From assembly GCA_946500295.1 (NCBI GenBank), contig CAMMVF010000006.1:51419-115418 (forward strand): a DNA stretch of 64,000 bases, read 5' to 3'. A model generated the notes under the pieces. It made no database searches. It was not told the DNA's origin and worked only from the letters and a program-made list of their open reading frames with translations. Below are positions 1 to 8,270 of this stretch, piece after piece (the stretch's first letter is position 1; every line of letters begins with the position of its first letter). The stretch comes from an uncultured Clostridia bacterium (lineage in GTDB: Bacteria > Bacillota > Clostridia > Oscillospirales > Acutalibacteraceae). The position numbers were made by a program, and so were the translations under genes.

Positions 1-2
1 GT

Positions 3-713
3 GATCAAAACAAGCTAAGAGATATTGAGTATAATTACAAAACGATTGAGGAAAATATCTCGGCTGCAGCCATAAAATCTGGAAGAAGCAGGGAGGATAT
101 AACTTTCTTGGCGGCTACTAAGACAGTTGAGCCTGTGTATATCAACCACGCAATATCTTTGGGACTTAAATATATAGGCGAAAATAGGGTTCAAGAGCTT
201 TTATCGAAGTATGAAAGTTACGATTTGGAGAACGCAAGCCTGCACTTTATAGGACATTTGCAAAGTAATAAGGTAAGACAGATCATAAATAAAGTAGATC
301 TTATTCAGTCTGTAGACAGCGTAAAGCTCTCAAATGAGATTTCCCGTCAAAGCAAACTGAATAATACTGACTGTGATGTTTTAATCGAGGTTAATATTGG
401 CGGTGAGGAGAGTAAATCCGGAATTCAGCCTGAACAGCTCACTGAGCTTCTATATGAAATCTCTGAGCTTGATAATGTTCATGTCAAGGGTTTGATGTCA
501 ATCCCGCCGATTTGTGACAGTAAAACCGAAATCAGAAAATATTTTTTGCAAATGCACAAACTATTTGTTGACATTAAGAGCAAAAAAATAGATAATGTAG
601 ATATGAAGTTTTTATCAATGGGTATGTCTTCTGACTATGAGGAGGCTATTTTAGAGGGGGCCAATATGGTTAGGCTCGGCTCGGCTCTATTTGGTCCAAG
701 AATATATGTTTAA
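3..713 (+). CDS. yggS: YggS/YBL036C-type PLP homeostasis protein (5' end cut by window)
   Basis: A cytosolic pyridoxal-phosphate-binding protein of the YggS/PROSC family. It has no known catalysis and is thought to buffer PLP and affect amino-acid and keto-acid balance. The frame is open from base 3, giving 236 visible residues, so only the first few codons lie outside. The segment LAATKTVEP carries the expected PLP lysine (visible residue 40). It is followed by the family motifs IGENRVQELLSK, HFIGHLQSNK and, near the end, LSMGMSSDYEEAI and VRLGSALFG. A TTG at 108 would give a shorter protein lacking the PLP lysine region and is rejected as a start. The gene heads the division cluster, 14 bases before sepF, as in many Firmicutes. 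Confidence 0.93.
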   Translation, partial: DQNKLRDIEYNYKTIEENISAAAIKSGRSREDITFLAATKTVEPVYINHAISLGLKYIGENRVQELLSKYESYDLENASLHFIGHLQSNKVRQIINKVDLIQSVDSVKLSNEISRQSKLNNTDCDVLIEVNIGGEESKSGIQPEQLTELLYEISELDNVHVKGLMSIPPICDSKTEIRKYFLQMHKLFVDIKSKKIDNVDMKFLSMGMSSDYEEAILEGANMVRLGSALFGPRIYV

Positions 714-727
714 CGGAGGAAAAGTAA

Positions 728-1234
728 ATGGCAGGTTTAGTAGATAAATTTAAGCGTATGTGGGATGTTCCTGAGGATGACTACGGCGATTATGATGACG
801 ATTATCCGGATTATGATGAGGAAGAGGACGATGGTTATCCTTCTCGATCAAGATCCTCTTCGTCAGCTTCTTTCTCATCTTCCAGCTATCCTTCTTATTC
901 CTCAAGCTCTGCTGACGAGAGAAAGAATAAGGTAGTAAATATAAGCGCAACTGCTAAGCTACAGGTCGTTTTATTTAAGCCTGAGACTTTCGGCACTGAG
1001 ACAAAGGCGATAGCAGACGAACTTATTCGCTCTCACACAGTTGTTTTAAATCTCGAAAGAACAGACAGGGCTGAATCAAGGAGAATCCTTGATTTTCTTA
1101 GCGGCTGCGCTTACGCAAATAACGGCTCGGTTAAGAGAATTGCGACAAGCACCTTTTTAATTATTCCGAACAATGTTGATCTTACAGGCGATGATCTTTT
1201 AGATGAGCTTGAGAATAACGGACTGTACTTCTAA
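728..1234 (+). CDS. sepF: Cell division protein SepF
   Basis: SepF polymerises at mid-cell, bundles FtsZ and anchors it to the membrane. The 168-residue protein starts MAGLVDKFKRMWD, the short amphipathic membrane-targeting helix typical of SepF. Next come a very acidic stretch (about residues 16-36) and a serine-rich linker (about 39-62). The globular SepF domain (about 70-160) includes VVLNLERTDRAESRRILDF and ends in a hydrophobic SGCAYANNGSVKRI strand. A GGAGG site sits 7 bases before the ATG. It follows yggS and overlaps the next gene by one base (TAATG), so it is co-translated with ylmH. The usual yggT (ylmG) gene, often found between these two, is absent here. Confidence 0.95.
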   Translation: MAGLVDKFKRMWDVPEDDYGDYDDDYPDYDEEEDDGYPSRSRSSSSASFSSSSYPSYSSSSADERKNKVVNISATAKLQVVLFKPETFGTETKAIADELIRSHTVVLNLERTDRAESRRILDFLSGCAYANNGSVKRIATSTFLIIPNNVDLTGDDLLDELENNGLYF

Positions 1235-1980
1235 TGAACAGTGAGGACAACATTTCAGTGCTGGTGAGGGACGCTCTAAGGCTTTCTGATCTCAGAAATA
1301 AGCCGTATTTTATCGGGTTTTTAAATTCAGAGGATTTGGATCTTGCCCTGAATGAACTTAAATCTGAAAGCAGTGACTCATATCTTGTATGGGGAGGGTA
1401 TCCAGACAGTGAAAGATCTCTTGTCGGTTTTGTACCTCCCAGTATTTCTCTTGAACCTGAGCAGTTTCCAATTAATGTAGTGAAAATACAATTTCCTAAG
1501 CAGTATGAGCTTACGCATCGAGATTTTCTTGGTGCATTGATGTCATTAGGCATAAAGCGCAGCTGTGTCGGAGATATATGTATATTGCCCGGAGAGGCTT
1601 ATGTGATGCTAAAGTCCGACATCTCCGATTATGTAGTTTCACAGCTCGACAAAATAGGACGTGTCGGGGTTAAGCTCTCCTATGATGATATTCCACACCT
1701 TGTTTTTAAAAATGACACAACTTTATTGAATATTACCGTATCTTCCCTGCGACTTGACGGTATAGTTTCAGCTGTTTATAAGCTTAGCAGGGAGAAGAGC
1801 TCTCAAGCGATCAGGTCAGGTATAGTTAGTGTGAATCATAGTGTAAAACTATCACCGTCTTGTATGCTAAAAGAAGGCGACTCGGTAATTGTTAGGGGTA
1901 AGGGTAAATGTGTTGTAGTAGAATTACTCGGTGAGAGTAAAAAAGGCAGAAAAAGATTAATAATAAAGAAATATAGATAG
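1234..1980 (+). CDS. ylmH: YlmH-type S4-domain RNA-binding protein
   Basis: A 248-residue member of the YlmH family found in Firmicute and cyanobacterial division clusters. It binds RNA, probably ribosomal, through an S4 domain. Visible parts are an N-terminal domain with VWGGYPDSERSLVGF and FPKQYELTHRDFLGALMSLG, both characteristic of YlmH, then the S4 domain from about residue 172 (LRLDGIVSAVYKLSREKSSQ) to the basic C terminus KKGRKRLIIKKYR. The ATG overlaps the sepF stop by one base, so translation is probably coupled. Position and family make a role linking ribosomes and division likely. Recent work on relatives points to ribosome rescue, but that is knowledge of the family and not visible here. 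Confidence 0.92.
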   Translation: MNSEDNISVLVRDALRLSDLRNKPYFIGFLNSEDLDLALNELKSESSDSYLVWGGYPDSERSLVGFVPPSISLEPEQFPINVVKIQFPKQYELTHRDFLGALMSLGIKRSCVGDICILPGEAYVMLKSDISDYVVSQLDKIGRVGVKLSYDDIPHLVFKNDTTLLNITVSSLRLDGIVSAVYKLSREKSSQAIRSGIVSVNHSVKLSPSCMLKEGDSVIVRGKGKCVVVELLGESKKGRKRLIIKKYR

Positions 1981-1992
1981 GAGAGATTATTT

Positions 1993-2670
1993 ATGCTTAC
2001 TATTGATGAGGTAAAAAACATAAGCTTCAGAAGAGCTAACCTTGGCGGTTATCGTCCTGAGGATGTCGAGGCATTTATTGAAGAGGTTGTAGCTACACTG
2101 GAGCAGAATAAAAATGACAAGATTGACTTGGTGAAGAAACTGGATATTCTCGCAAAGAGAATAGAGGAATATCGCCGTGATGAGGAGAGCGTCAAGGGTG
2201 CACTATTGAATGCTCAAAAGGTTATGGAGGCTACAAAACGTGAAGCCCAGCAAGAGGCGGATAAAATTATCAACGACGCCCAGGCACAGGCTCAGGATAT
2301 TATTGTTAAGGCTAATGCTTCGGTAGTTGAGCAAAAAAACAGCTATATGAAGCTTCAGGCTGATGCCGTTGTATTAAGAGACCAGCTCCGTGAAATATAT
2401 AAAAACCACCTAGCGCTCATTGACGAGCTTCCTACTGTCGATGATATGGAGAAAACTAAGGCTGAGTTGGATGAAAATTATCCTGAGACTGAAAACGCAG
2501 CTTATACTCCCGTAGCTCAAGCTGAGGTTGATAAGACTGTAGATGAGGTATCCAAGGAGACAGCTCCGCAAGAACGTGACGTAGTTGATATTACGACTGA
2601 GTTTTCGACCGATGCAGTTCAAAAGGCGGCTGAAGAAGCTGTTGGTACAGAGGATAAAAGCGAGGAGTAA
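1993..2670 (+). CDS. divIVA: DivIVA-type cell division/polarity protein
   Basis: DivIVA proteins form coiled-coil scaffolds that sense negative membrane curvature at septa and poles. The start MLTIDEVKNISFRRANLGGY matches the conserved N-terminal lipid-binding domain, including the phrase GYRPEDVEAFIEEV. From about residue 45 to 145 the sequence is a long charged coiled coil (KKLDILAKRIEEYRRDEESV and following), then an acidic, low-complexity tail rich in E, T and D. The length of 225 residues is in the family range. It lies 12 bases after ylmH with a GGAGAG site and closes the yggS-sepF-ylmH-divIVA run. Confidence 0.93.
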   Translation: MLTIDEVKNISFRRANLGGYRPEDVEAFIEEVVATLEQNKNDKIDLVKKLDILAKRIEEYRRDEESVKGALLNAQKVMEATKREAQQEADKIINDAQAQAQDIIVKANASVVEQKNSYMKLQADAVVLRDQLREIYKNHLALIDELPTVDDMEKTKAELDENYPETENAAYTPVAQAEVDKTVDEVSKETAPQERDVVDITTEFSTDAVQKAAEEAVGTEDKSEE

Positions 2671-2723
2671 TCTTCTTTATAATCGCTGTTTTACATACTC
2701 TCATTAAAAATAATCATCCTAAT

Positions 2724-2750
2724 GGCGGTGTGTCTGTCAGATGCGCCGCC
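2724..2750 (+). terminator. Hairpin after divIVA
   Basis: GGCGGTGT (2724) pairs with GCGCCGCC (ending 2750) through eight pairs, two of them G-U. The sequence then runs TATTTATAGTTTT, a poor but U-rich tail. It lies between divIVA and lspA, so it may be a weak or partial terminator. Confidence 0.5.
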
Positions 2751-2777
2751 TATTTATAGTTTTCGGGGTATTTAATT

Positions 2778-3269
2778 ATGAAAAAAATAATCACTATAGC
2801 GGCAGCTGTCATGTTGGTAATTATTGATCAGGTTCTTAAACTGCTGACTGTAAATTACCTTAAGCCCGTCGGTACCGTTACGGTAATAAATGGAATTTTT
2901 AATTTAACCTATGTTGAAAATACAGGGATGGCATTCGGACTCCTTTCTAATCAGCGTTGGATATTTATTTCGCTTACGGCGTTAGTTATGATTGTACTCA
3001 TAGCGGCAATGTTTAAACTCAAAAACCATGGACGACTGTTTTATATTTCTGTAGCTTTACTGGTTGGCGGTGGTATAGGAAATTTAATTGACAGAATTGC
3101 CTATGGCTATGTAATAGACTATATCAGCCTTTCGTTTTTTCCACCGGTTTGCAATTTTGCCGACTACTGTGTCACAGCAGGAGTAATTATATTTTTAATC
3201 CATTTGTTTTTCTATACTGATTTCTTGAAAAATGATGAAAAAAGGGTGAAAAAAGATGGAGGAGTTTGA
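2778..3269 (+). CDS. lspA: Lipoprotein signal peptidase (signal peptidase II)
   Basis: An integral membrane aspartyl protease that removes signal peptides from prolipoproteins after lipid attachment. The 163-residue protein has four membrane segments (about 4-22, 59-78, 85-103, 132-150). The family motifs are present: VENTGMAFGL, GGGIGNLIDRI with catalytic Asp105, and CNFADYCVT with catalytic Asp129. An unusual SFFPPVCNFADY segment replaces the common FPVFNVADS. It overlaps the following pseudouridine synthase gene by 14 bases, so the two are translationally linked. Several lipoproteins in this window (at 18391 and 60691) would be substrates. Confidence 0.95.
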   Translation: MKKIITIAAAVMLVIIDQVLKLLTVNYLKPVGTVTVINGIFNLTYVENTGMAFGLLSNQRWIFISLTALVMIVLIAAMFKLKNHGRLFYISVALLVGGGIGNLIDRIAYGYVIDYISLSFFPPVCNFADYCVTAGVIIFLIHLFFYTDFLKNDEKRVKKDGGV

Positions 3270-4182
3270 GTTTTCCGTTGATGAGGACAGCATAGGGGGC
3301 AGACTGGATAAGTATTTGGTTGAGCATATAGAAAATAAAACCAGAAGCTTTCTTACAAAACTGGTGGAGGACGGTCAAGTCAGCGTTAATGGAGCGCCTA
3401 AGGCGAAAAGCTATAAGCTCAGGAAAACGGATATAATTAAAGTTAATATACCAAACCCCGTTGAAATAAAAGCGGTACCTGAAAACATCCCGCTGGATAT
3501 AATTTATGAGGATAGCGATTTGCTTGTTGTGAATAAGCCAAAGGGTATGGTTGTGCATCCTGCCCCTGGAAATACAAACGGCACGCTGGTGAACGCACTG
3601 CTTTATCATTGTAAGGGAAGCCTTTCTGGAATTAACGGTCAACTCAGACCAGGTATAGTACACCGAATAGATAAGAACACCAGCGGATTGCTGATTGTTG
3701 CAAAAAACGATAACTCACATACCTTACTCTCGGAGCAGATAAAAGAGCACAGCTTTACTCGTGAGTATCAAGCGGTGGTATGCGGACGGTTAGTTGCGAG
3801 CGGAACCGTAAACGCACCGATCGGCAGACACAGACTCGACAGGAAGAAAATGGCTGTCACCGATAAGAATTCAAAAGATGCGATAACTCATTATTTCCCG
3901 AAAAAGCTATACAACGGATATACGCACATAACCTGTCGCCTTGAAACAGGCAGAACCCACCAGATTAGAGTTCATATGTCTTACATCGGTCATCCCGTTG
4001 CAGGTGATGATGTTTACGGCGGTGTTAGAAAGGATAATGAAGCGTATCTTATAGGACAATGTCTCCATGCATACAAAATCGGATTTATACATCCTACCAC
4101 GAAAAAATATCTTGAATTTACATCTCCACTACCTGAGTACTTTCAAAGCTTTATTAATTATCTTGAAAAAAAGGAAAAATAA
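3256..4182 (+). CDS. RluA-family pseudouridine synthase (RluD-like)
   Basis: A 308-residue enzyme that isomerises uridine to pseudouridine in RNA, most likely helix 69 of 23S rRNA if it is a true RluD orthologue. It has an N-terminal S4 RNA-binding domain (about 13-70, RLDKYLVEHIENKTRSFLTK) and a catalytic domain with VHRIDKNTSGLLIVAK, in which Asp139 is the nucleophile. It also shows VNKPKGMVVHPAPGN and GRTHQIRVHM. The ATG lies inside the end of lspA with a 14-base overlap, behind AAAGGGTGA. The lspA-rluD pairing is conserved across Firmicutes. Paralogues (RluC/RluA) cannot be told apart with certainty by eye. Confidence 0.92.
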   Translation: MEEFEFSVDEDSIGGRLDKYLVEHIENKTRSFLTKLVEDGQVSVNGAPKAKSYKLRKTDIIKVNIPNPVEIKAVPENIPLDIIYEDSDLLVVNKPKGMVVHPAPGNTNGTLVNALLYHCKGSLSGINGQLRPGIVHRIDKNTSGLLIVAKNDNSHTLLSEQIKEHSFTREYQAVVCGRLVASGTVNAPIGRHRLDRKKMAVTDKNSKDAITHYFPKKLYNGYTHITCRLETGRTHQIRVHMSYIGHPVAGDDVYGGVRKDNEAYLIGQCLHAYKIGFIHPTTKKYLEFTSPLPEYFQSFINYLEKKEK

Positions 4183-4185
4183 CAC

Positions 4186-4214
4186 TTGATTTAATGATTT
4201 GGATATGATACAAT
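4186..4214 (+). promoter_or_regulatory. Promoter of the rplS transcription unit
   Basis: A -35 TTGATT (4186-4191) and a -10 TACAAT (4209-4214) are separated by exactly 17 bases, a close match to the sigma-A consensus. The predicted start, near 4221, lies at the foot of the leader RNA stem described next. Confidence 0.75.
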
Positions 4215-4216
4215 AT

Positions 4217-4302
4217 ATAAGCATTTGAAATCCGTTACCTGCTAACGGGAGTCAACAGCCCGACGTAAGTCGAGATATTGAAACGGACAGTCCTCTGCTT
4301 AT
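4217..4302 (+). ncRNA. L19 (rplS) leader RNA
   Basis: This structured leader sits directly before rplS. The outer stem is ATAAGCA (4217-4223) with TGCTTAT (4296-4302). The inner stem is TCCGTT (4231-4236) with AACGGA (4282-4287). Within these lie the segment ACCTGCTAACGGGAGTCAAC and a small CGAC-GTAA-GTCG hairpin (about 4261-4272). Position and the CCTGCTAACGG core fit the Firmicute ribosomal protein L19 leader, in which excess L19 is thought to bind and repress its own mRNA. The stems are read directly, and the family name is from memory. Confidence 0.75.
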
Positions 4303-4335
4303 GCATGAATGTCTTAAAAACAGGAGGAAATTATA

Positions 4336-4683
4336 ATGAACGAAGCACTAAAGAAAATCTCCGCTGATTCAATGAAGTCTGAACTTCCGCAGTTCAGTAT
4401 TGGCGATACTGTAAGAATCAGTGTAAACATCCGTGAGGGTGAAAGAGAAAGAATTCAGATGTTTGAAGGCACAGTAATTGCCAAGAGAGGCAGCGGTGTA
4501 GCTGAGACCTTTACAGTAAGAAGAGTTTCTTACGGCGTAGGTGTAGAGAGAGTGTTCCCGATTCACTCACCTAATGTTAAGGACGTAAAGGTAGTCAGAT
4601 ACGGTAAAGTTCGCAGAAGCAAGCTCTACTATCTGCGTGACAGAGTTGGTAAGGCTGCCAAAGTTAAGGAGCAGATCCGATAA
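4336..4683 (+). CDS. rplS: 50S ribosomal protein L19
   Basis: A 115-residue large-subunit protein that contributes to the bridge with the 30S subunit. Diagnostic stretches are [40 protein letters not shown] and [19 protein letters not shown], ending in the basic [20 protein letters not shown]. Length is normal. A strong AGGAGG site precedes the ATG. The gene has its own promoter and leader and is followed at once by a strong terminator, so much of its expression is monocistronic. The usual upstream partners rpsP, rimM and trmD are not here. Confidence 0.98.
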   Translation: MNEALKKISADSMKSELPQFSIGDTVRISVNIREGERERIQMFEGTVIAKRGSGVAETFTVRRVSYGVGVERVFPIHSPNVKDVKVVRYGKVRRSKLYYLRDRVGKAAKVKEQIR

Positions 4684-4691
4684 TAAAAATC

Positions 4692-4717
4692 AAAAAGGGA
4701 CTTTAAGTCCCTTTTTT
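4692..4717 (+). terminator. Rho-independent terminator after rplS
   Basis: GGGACTTTAAGTCCC forms a short GC stem flanked by an A run and followed by TTTTTT. It lies 10 bases beyond the rplS stop codon. Confidence 0.9.
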
Positions 4718-4745
4718 GCTATGATACACGGAGGTGTTATGATAT

Positions 4746-5393
4746 ATGGCTGACGAGCTGGATTTTATCGACAATTTTGATGACTCCGACAGCCTTGATC
4801 CAAACGGCATTAAATCTCGGCGGTCAACAGTAGCTGCTGTCAACACCGTAAAGCCCAGGACAGATGCTGTAGCTTCATCATTTGAGTGGATCCAGGTATT
4901 TCTTGTTCCTTTAATGATCATTGTCGTTTTGATGACTTTTGTTTTGAGGATTATTAATGTTGACGGTTCGTCCATGATGAATACTCTACATGATGGAGAC
5001 TTGGTTTTGGTATCTAACCTCCTATATGAACCGGAGAATGGGGATATCGTAGTAATAAGTCACGGTCAAGAATATGCAACTCCGATTATAAAGAGAGTCA
5101 TTGCCAAAGCAGGGCAGACAGTAAAAATTGATTACGAGAATAATCAGGTAATTGTTGATGGAGTAGCAATAGACGAGCCATATTTACCGGAAGCAATGAT
5201 TGATAATCCCGGCGAAAACAATCTGGAAATTCCTGAGGTTATTCCTGAAGGTAAGATCTTCGTTATGGGCGACAACAGAAATCACTCTTCCGACAGCCGT
5301 TCCCAAAGAATTGGTCTTATTAATGAGACTGACGTAATCGGCAAGGCACAGCTTATCTTTTTCCCATTTGACAGATTCGGATATTTATATTAA
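4746..5393 (+). CDS. lepB: Signal peptidase I
   Basis: A membrane-anchored serine protease (Ser/Lys dyad) that cleaves signal peptides of secreted proteins. The 215 residues comprise an acidic cytoplasmic N terminus (about 1-45), one membrane segment (about 48-70) and an extracytoplasmic catalytic domain. Box B is DGSSMMNTL with nucleophile Ser76, and Asn replaces the usual Pro of SMxPTL. Box D is IIKRVIAKAG with general base Lys116. Box E is VMGDNRNHSSDSR. It follows the rplS terminator with a GGAGGTG site upstream of an ATG and ends before its own terminator, so it may be a single-gene unit or be read through from rplS. This lepB position between rplS and rbgA is conserved in Firmicutes. 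Confidence 0.95.
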   Translation: MADELDFIDNFDDSDSLDPNGIKSRRSTVAAVNTVKPRTDAVASSFEWIQVFLVPLMIIVVLMTFVLRIINVDGSSMMNTLHDGDLVLVSNLLYEPENGDIVVISHGQEYATPIIKRVIAKAGQTVKIDYENNQVIVDGVAIDEPYLPEAMIDNPGENNLEIPEVIPEGKIFVMGDNRNHSSDSRSQRIGLINETDVIGKAQLIFFPFDRFGYLY

Positions 5394-5399
5394 AAGATA

Positions 5400-5431
5400 G
5401 AGGGCGTACGTCTTGTACGCCCTAAATTTTT
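5400..5431 (+). terminator. Terminator between lepB and rbgA
   Basis: AGGGCGTAC and GTACGCCCT form a nine-pair stem with a short loop (GTCTT), followed by AAATTTTT. The T run abuts the GGAGG site of the next gene, so termination and initiation signals are nearly superimposed. Confidence 0.85.
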
Positions 5432-5441
5432 GGAGGCAAAA

Positions 5442-6314
5442 ATGGCAGATAAACAAAACATTCAGTGGTTTCCCGGTCATATGACCAAGGCCCTGCGTAA
5501 AATCAAAGACAATCTTAGGGCTGTAGATCTTGTAGCTGAGATTGTAGATGCTCGACTGCCTATGAGCAGTCGCAATCCGGATATCGACGCCTTGGTGAAC
5601 AACAAGCCGAGAATTATTATTTTAAACAAATCAGATATGGCCAATCCAAACGCAACTGCATTGTGGGTTAACTATTACGAGAAGAAAAACATCCGTACCA
5701 TTGTGATGGACTGTAAGACGGGTAAAGGAGTAAAGCTATTTCTCCCAGCTGTCAGAGAGTTAATGAAGCCCCAAATTGAGAAATGGGAAAGCTCTGGAAT
5801 GGTTGGACGTGTAATAAGAATTATGATAGTAGGAATCCCTAATGTCGGCAAGTCATCATTAATTAATAAGCTAGCAGGGAAAAACAGGGCTAAGGCAGAG
5901 GACAGACCCGGCGTCACCAGAGGCAATCAATGGTATACCATTGACGGTAATATTGAACTTTTGGATACGCCCGGGGTTCTTTGGCCCAAATTTGACGACC
6001 CCGAGGTGGGAGAGAAGCTGGCGTTTACAGGTGCGGTCAAGGATAGGATTTTGGATATCGAGCTTTTGGCGGTAAGACTTTTGGAGGTGTTCCAGCAATG
6101 TCCAAACCAATATTTTGTGGAGAGGTTTAAACTGCAAAATATTGAGTTATCTGAGTACACACCATATGAGCTTTTAGAACTTGTAGGACGAAAAAGGGGC
6201 ATGCTCGTAAGCGGAGGAGAGATCGATACTCTCCGAGCAGCAAATGTTCTCTTAGATGAATACAGAGGAGGAAAGCTTGGAAAAGTTACGTTAGAGCTTC
6301 CTCCCAGGGGGTAA
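5442..6314 (+). CDS. rbgA: Ribosome biogenesis GTPase RbgA (YlqF)
   Basis: A GTPase needed for late 50S subunit assembly in Firmicutes. It shows the circularly permuted order of G motifs: G4 LNKSDMA (about residue 62), then G1 GIPNVGKSSLINKLAG (about 130), G2/G3 RPGVTRGNQW and LLDTPGVLWP. It begins IQWFPGHMTKALRKI, a signature of YlqF. The ATG at 5442 is chosen (290 residues) because GGAGG lies 5 bases before it; a TTG at 5430 would place the site inside the gene. It is followed 3 bases later by rnhB, a conserved pair. Confidence 0.95.
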   Translation: MADKQNIQWFPGHMTKALRKIKDNLRAVDLVAEIVDARLPMSSRNPDIDALVNNKPRIIILNKSDMANPNATALWVNYYEKKNIRTIVMDCKTGKGVKLFLPAVRELMKPQIEKWESSGMVGRVIRIMIVGIPNVGKSSLINKLAGKNRAKAEDRPGVTRGNQWYTIDGNIELLDTPGVLWPKFDDPEVGEKLAFTGAVKDRILDIELLAVRLLEVFQQCPNQYFVERFKLQNIELSEYTPYELLELVGRKRGMLVSGGEIDTLRAANVLLDEYRGGKLGKVTLELPPRG

Positions 6315-6317
6315 GGC

Positions 6318-6935
6318 ATGGATTGGCTTGAATATGAAAAAAAGTTGATTTCAAACGGGTTTAGAAGCGTTTGCGGAGTTGATGAGGCAGGCAGAGGCCC
6401 TCTGGCGGGGCCTGTATGCGCTGCTGCGGTGATTTTACCGGAGAATACAATCATAGATAGTGTAAACGACTCCAAAAAGCTAAGCGAAAAAAAGCGAGAG
6501 CAGCTTTTTGAGGTAATAAAGGCTCGCTCGCTTGCATACTCTGTTGCGTGGGCTAGCATAGAGGAAATAGAAAGTATAAATATCCTCAATGCAGCAATGC
6601 TTGCCATGAAGCGTGCTGTTGAGGATTTAAGTATTAAGGCGGACTTTGCTTTGATTGACGGCAATAAAGTACCGGATTTGGACATTCCCGCCTTTCCCGT
6701 TGTAAAGGGTGACTCACTTTCCATGTCGATAGCCTGCGCGTCTATTTTAGCCAAGGTTAGTCGTGACAGATTGATGTATAAGTATGATGAAAAATACCCG
6801 GAATATGGTTTTGCAAAACATAAGGGCTACGGTACTAAGTTGCACACGCAGGTGCTTAGGGAGATTGGACCTTGTGAAATTCACAGACCGTCTTTCCTTA
6901 AAAAAATACTGGGTGAAAAAAATGCTCAAACCTAA
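6318..6935 (+). CDS. rnhB: Ribonuclease HII
   Basis: A cytosolic endonuclease that nicks RNA in RNA-DNA hybrids and removes single misincorporated ribonucleotides. The 205-residue protein has the type-2 RNase H motif [15 protein letters not shown] with catalytic Asp22 and Glu23, the middle [10 protein letters not shown] with a further acidic residue, and [17 protein letters not shown]. The tail [20 protein letters not shown] includes the conserved HR(PS)F region. It starts 3 bases after rbgA and overlaps yraN by 14 bases. Confidence 0.96.
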   Translation: MDWLEYEKKLISNGFRSVCGVDEAGRGPLAGPVCAAAVILPENTIIDSVNDSKKLSEKKREQLFEVIKARSLAYSVAWASIEEIESINILNAAMLAMKRAVEDLSIKADFALIDGNKVPDLDIPAFPVVKGDSLSMSIACASILAKVSRDRLMYKYDEKYPEYGFAKHKGYGTKLHTQVLREIGPCEIHRPSFLKKILGEKNAQT

Positions 6936-7308
6936 TGAGATCGGTCGCAGCGGTGAGGAACGAACACAAAAATACCTGTTAAAAAACGGCTATGAAATTC
7001 TTGATACAAATTTTCACAGCCGCTGGGGCGAAATAGATATTGTGGCAAAAAAGGGAAGGATAATAGCTTTTGTCGAAGTCAAGGCAAGAGCAGTCGGCTC
7101 AATAGTCAGACCGGTAGAAGCCGTAAACAAAAAGAAAATTGAGAAGCTTATAAAAACCGCCTGGGTCTATATTCAAAAAAACAGTATAAGGCTTCAGCCA
7201 CGATTTGATATTTGTGAGGTGGAATATTACCCCGATACTCAAACCGTTAAAATTGTAAATTATATTAAAAACGCCTTTATGTTGGAGGATGATTATGCGG
7301 TATTTTGA
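6922..7308 (+). CDS. yraN: YraN/UPF0102 family nuclease-like protein
   Basis: A 128-residue protein of the UPF0102 family, predicted to have a PD-(D/E)XK endonuclease fold but without a settled role. Visible motifs are [20 protein letters not shown], then [21 protein letters not shown], holding the E...D...ExK pattern, and the late [13 protein letters not shown]. The ATG at 6922 is chosen because it begins the family domain. The frame is open further upstream, but that part overlaps rnhB. It follows rnhB with an overlap, the usual rnhB-yraN order, and its 3' end carries the ribosome site of the next gene. Confidence 0.9.
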   Translation: MLKPNEIGRSGEERTQKYLLKNGYEILDTNFHSRWGEIDIVAKKGRIIAFVEVKARAVGSIVRPVEAVNKKKIEKLIKTAWVYIQKNSIRLQPRFDICEVEYYPDTQTVKIVNYIKNAFMLEDDYAVF

Positions 7309-8209
7309 TCTGCACTGCGATACTCTCTACAAAGTTTTAACTGAGAGTAGGGATTTTACTGACCCAAGGCTTCATATCACGTTTTCAGATCCTTTACAAT
7401 TTGAAGCATGGACTCAGTGCTTTGCCATTTGGATACCGGATGATATAAGCCTTCAACAGTCATGGCAACTTTTTACTCGATCTGCTGAGTTGTTTAAAAA
7501 TAAACTGCCACGTTTCGGATTCGGACTTAATAATCACAATTCAAAACATAATGCATTATTTTGTGTAGAAGGTGGACGGATCATTGGTAATGATATTGAT
7601 AAGATATCTCAACTCGTCACTTACGGAGTAAAGATGCTTACGCTTACTTGGAACGGGGATAACGCTATAGCCTGCGGAGCTTTGACAACCTGTGATACCG
7701 GATTGACCTCTTTTGGCAGACAGGTTATAAGAGAGCTGGAGTTAAACAATATAATAGTAGACGTTTCACATTTGAGTGATAACTCTTTTTTTGATGTGGC
7801 GGCGCAGGCTCATCGTCCCTTTATAGCTTCACACTCTAACTCAAGATCAGTCTGTTCAAATAAGCGAAACCTCACTGATGAACAGTTTGACATAATAAAA
7901 AATAATAATGGGTTAGTAGGGCTTAACTTCCACGGAAAATTTCTCCGTTCTGATGGAAGTGCCAGTATTGATGATATTATAACTCACTGCGAGCATTTTC
8001 TTTCACTGGGTGGTGAAAACACCGTAGCTATTGGCAGTGATTTTGACGGAGCAGATATGCCGCATGATATTTCGGGGATTTCTACAATCCCGCAAATTTA
8101 CGAACAATTTCTCAAGCTCAATTATAGCGAGACTTTGCTGGATAAGCTGTTTTACCTCAATGCGGCCAATTTCTATGAAACCTTTGACAATCGGGACGTT
8201 TTGTTATAA
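7295..8209 (+). CDS. Dipeptidase, peptidase M19 (renal dipeptidase family)
   Basis: A zinc-dependent hydrolase of dipeptides and possibly D-amino-acid-containing dipeptides. The 304-residue protein has the metal site FDLHCDTL (His7, Asp9), FCVEGG with bridging Glu, IIVDVSHLSD, IASHSNSRSV and AIGSDFDGADMPHDI. It is somewhat shorter than the common 320-400 residues of the family. The ATG at 7295 is chosen over one at 7289 because GGAGG (7284-7288) would touch the earlier codon. It overlaps yraN by 14 bases. The substrate cannot be told from sequence. Confidence 0.9.
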   Translation: MRYFDLHCDTLYKVLTESRDFTDPRLHITFSDPLQFEAWTQCFAIWIPDDISLQQSWQLFTRSAELFKNKLPRFGFGLNNHNSKHNALFCVEGGRIIGNDIDKISQLVTYGVKMLTLTWNGDNAIACGALTTCDTGLTSFGRQVIRELELNNIIVDVSHLSDNSFFDVAAQAHRPFIASHSNSRSVCSNKRNLTDEQFDIIKNNNGLVGLNFHGKFLRSDGSASIDDIITHCEHFLSLGGENTVAIGSDFDGADMPHDISGISTIPQIYEQFLKLNYSETLLDKLFYLNAANFYETFDNRDVLL

Positions 8210-8225
8210 AATATACTGTAACTTG

Positions 8226-8246
8226 TCGTAATCTGCAGATTTACGA
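8226..8246 (+). repeat. Small inverted repeat before thrC
   Basis: TCGTAA-TCTG is mirrored by CAGA-TTTACGA with one bulged base, around a CTGCAG core. There is no T run after it, so it is more likely an operator-like palindrome or mRNA structure than a terminator. Confidence 0.3.
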
Positions 8247-8270
8247 TAAAAAGGGAAAGGATGATTACTA

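Noticed and set aside
1182..1553. A 123-codon antisense frame over sepF and ylmH
   Set aside because: No ribosome site and fully explained by the two conserved genes on the other strand.
5927..6754. A 275-codon open frame on the minus strand across rbgA and rnhB
   Set aside because: It lies wholly antisense to two conserved genes, has no ribosome site or family motif and is Ser/Phe-rich as mirror frames of such genes are.
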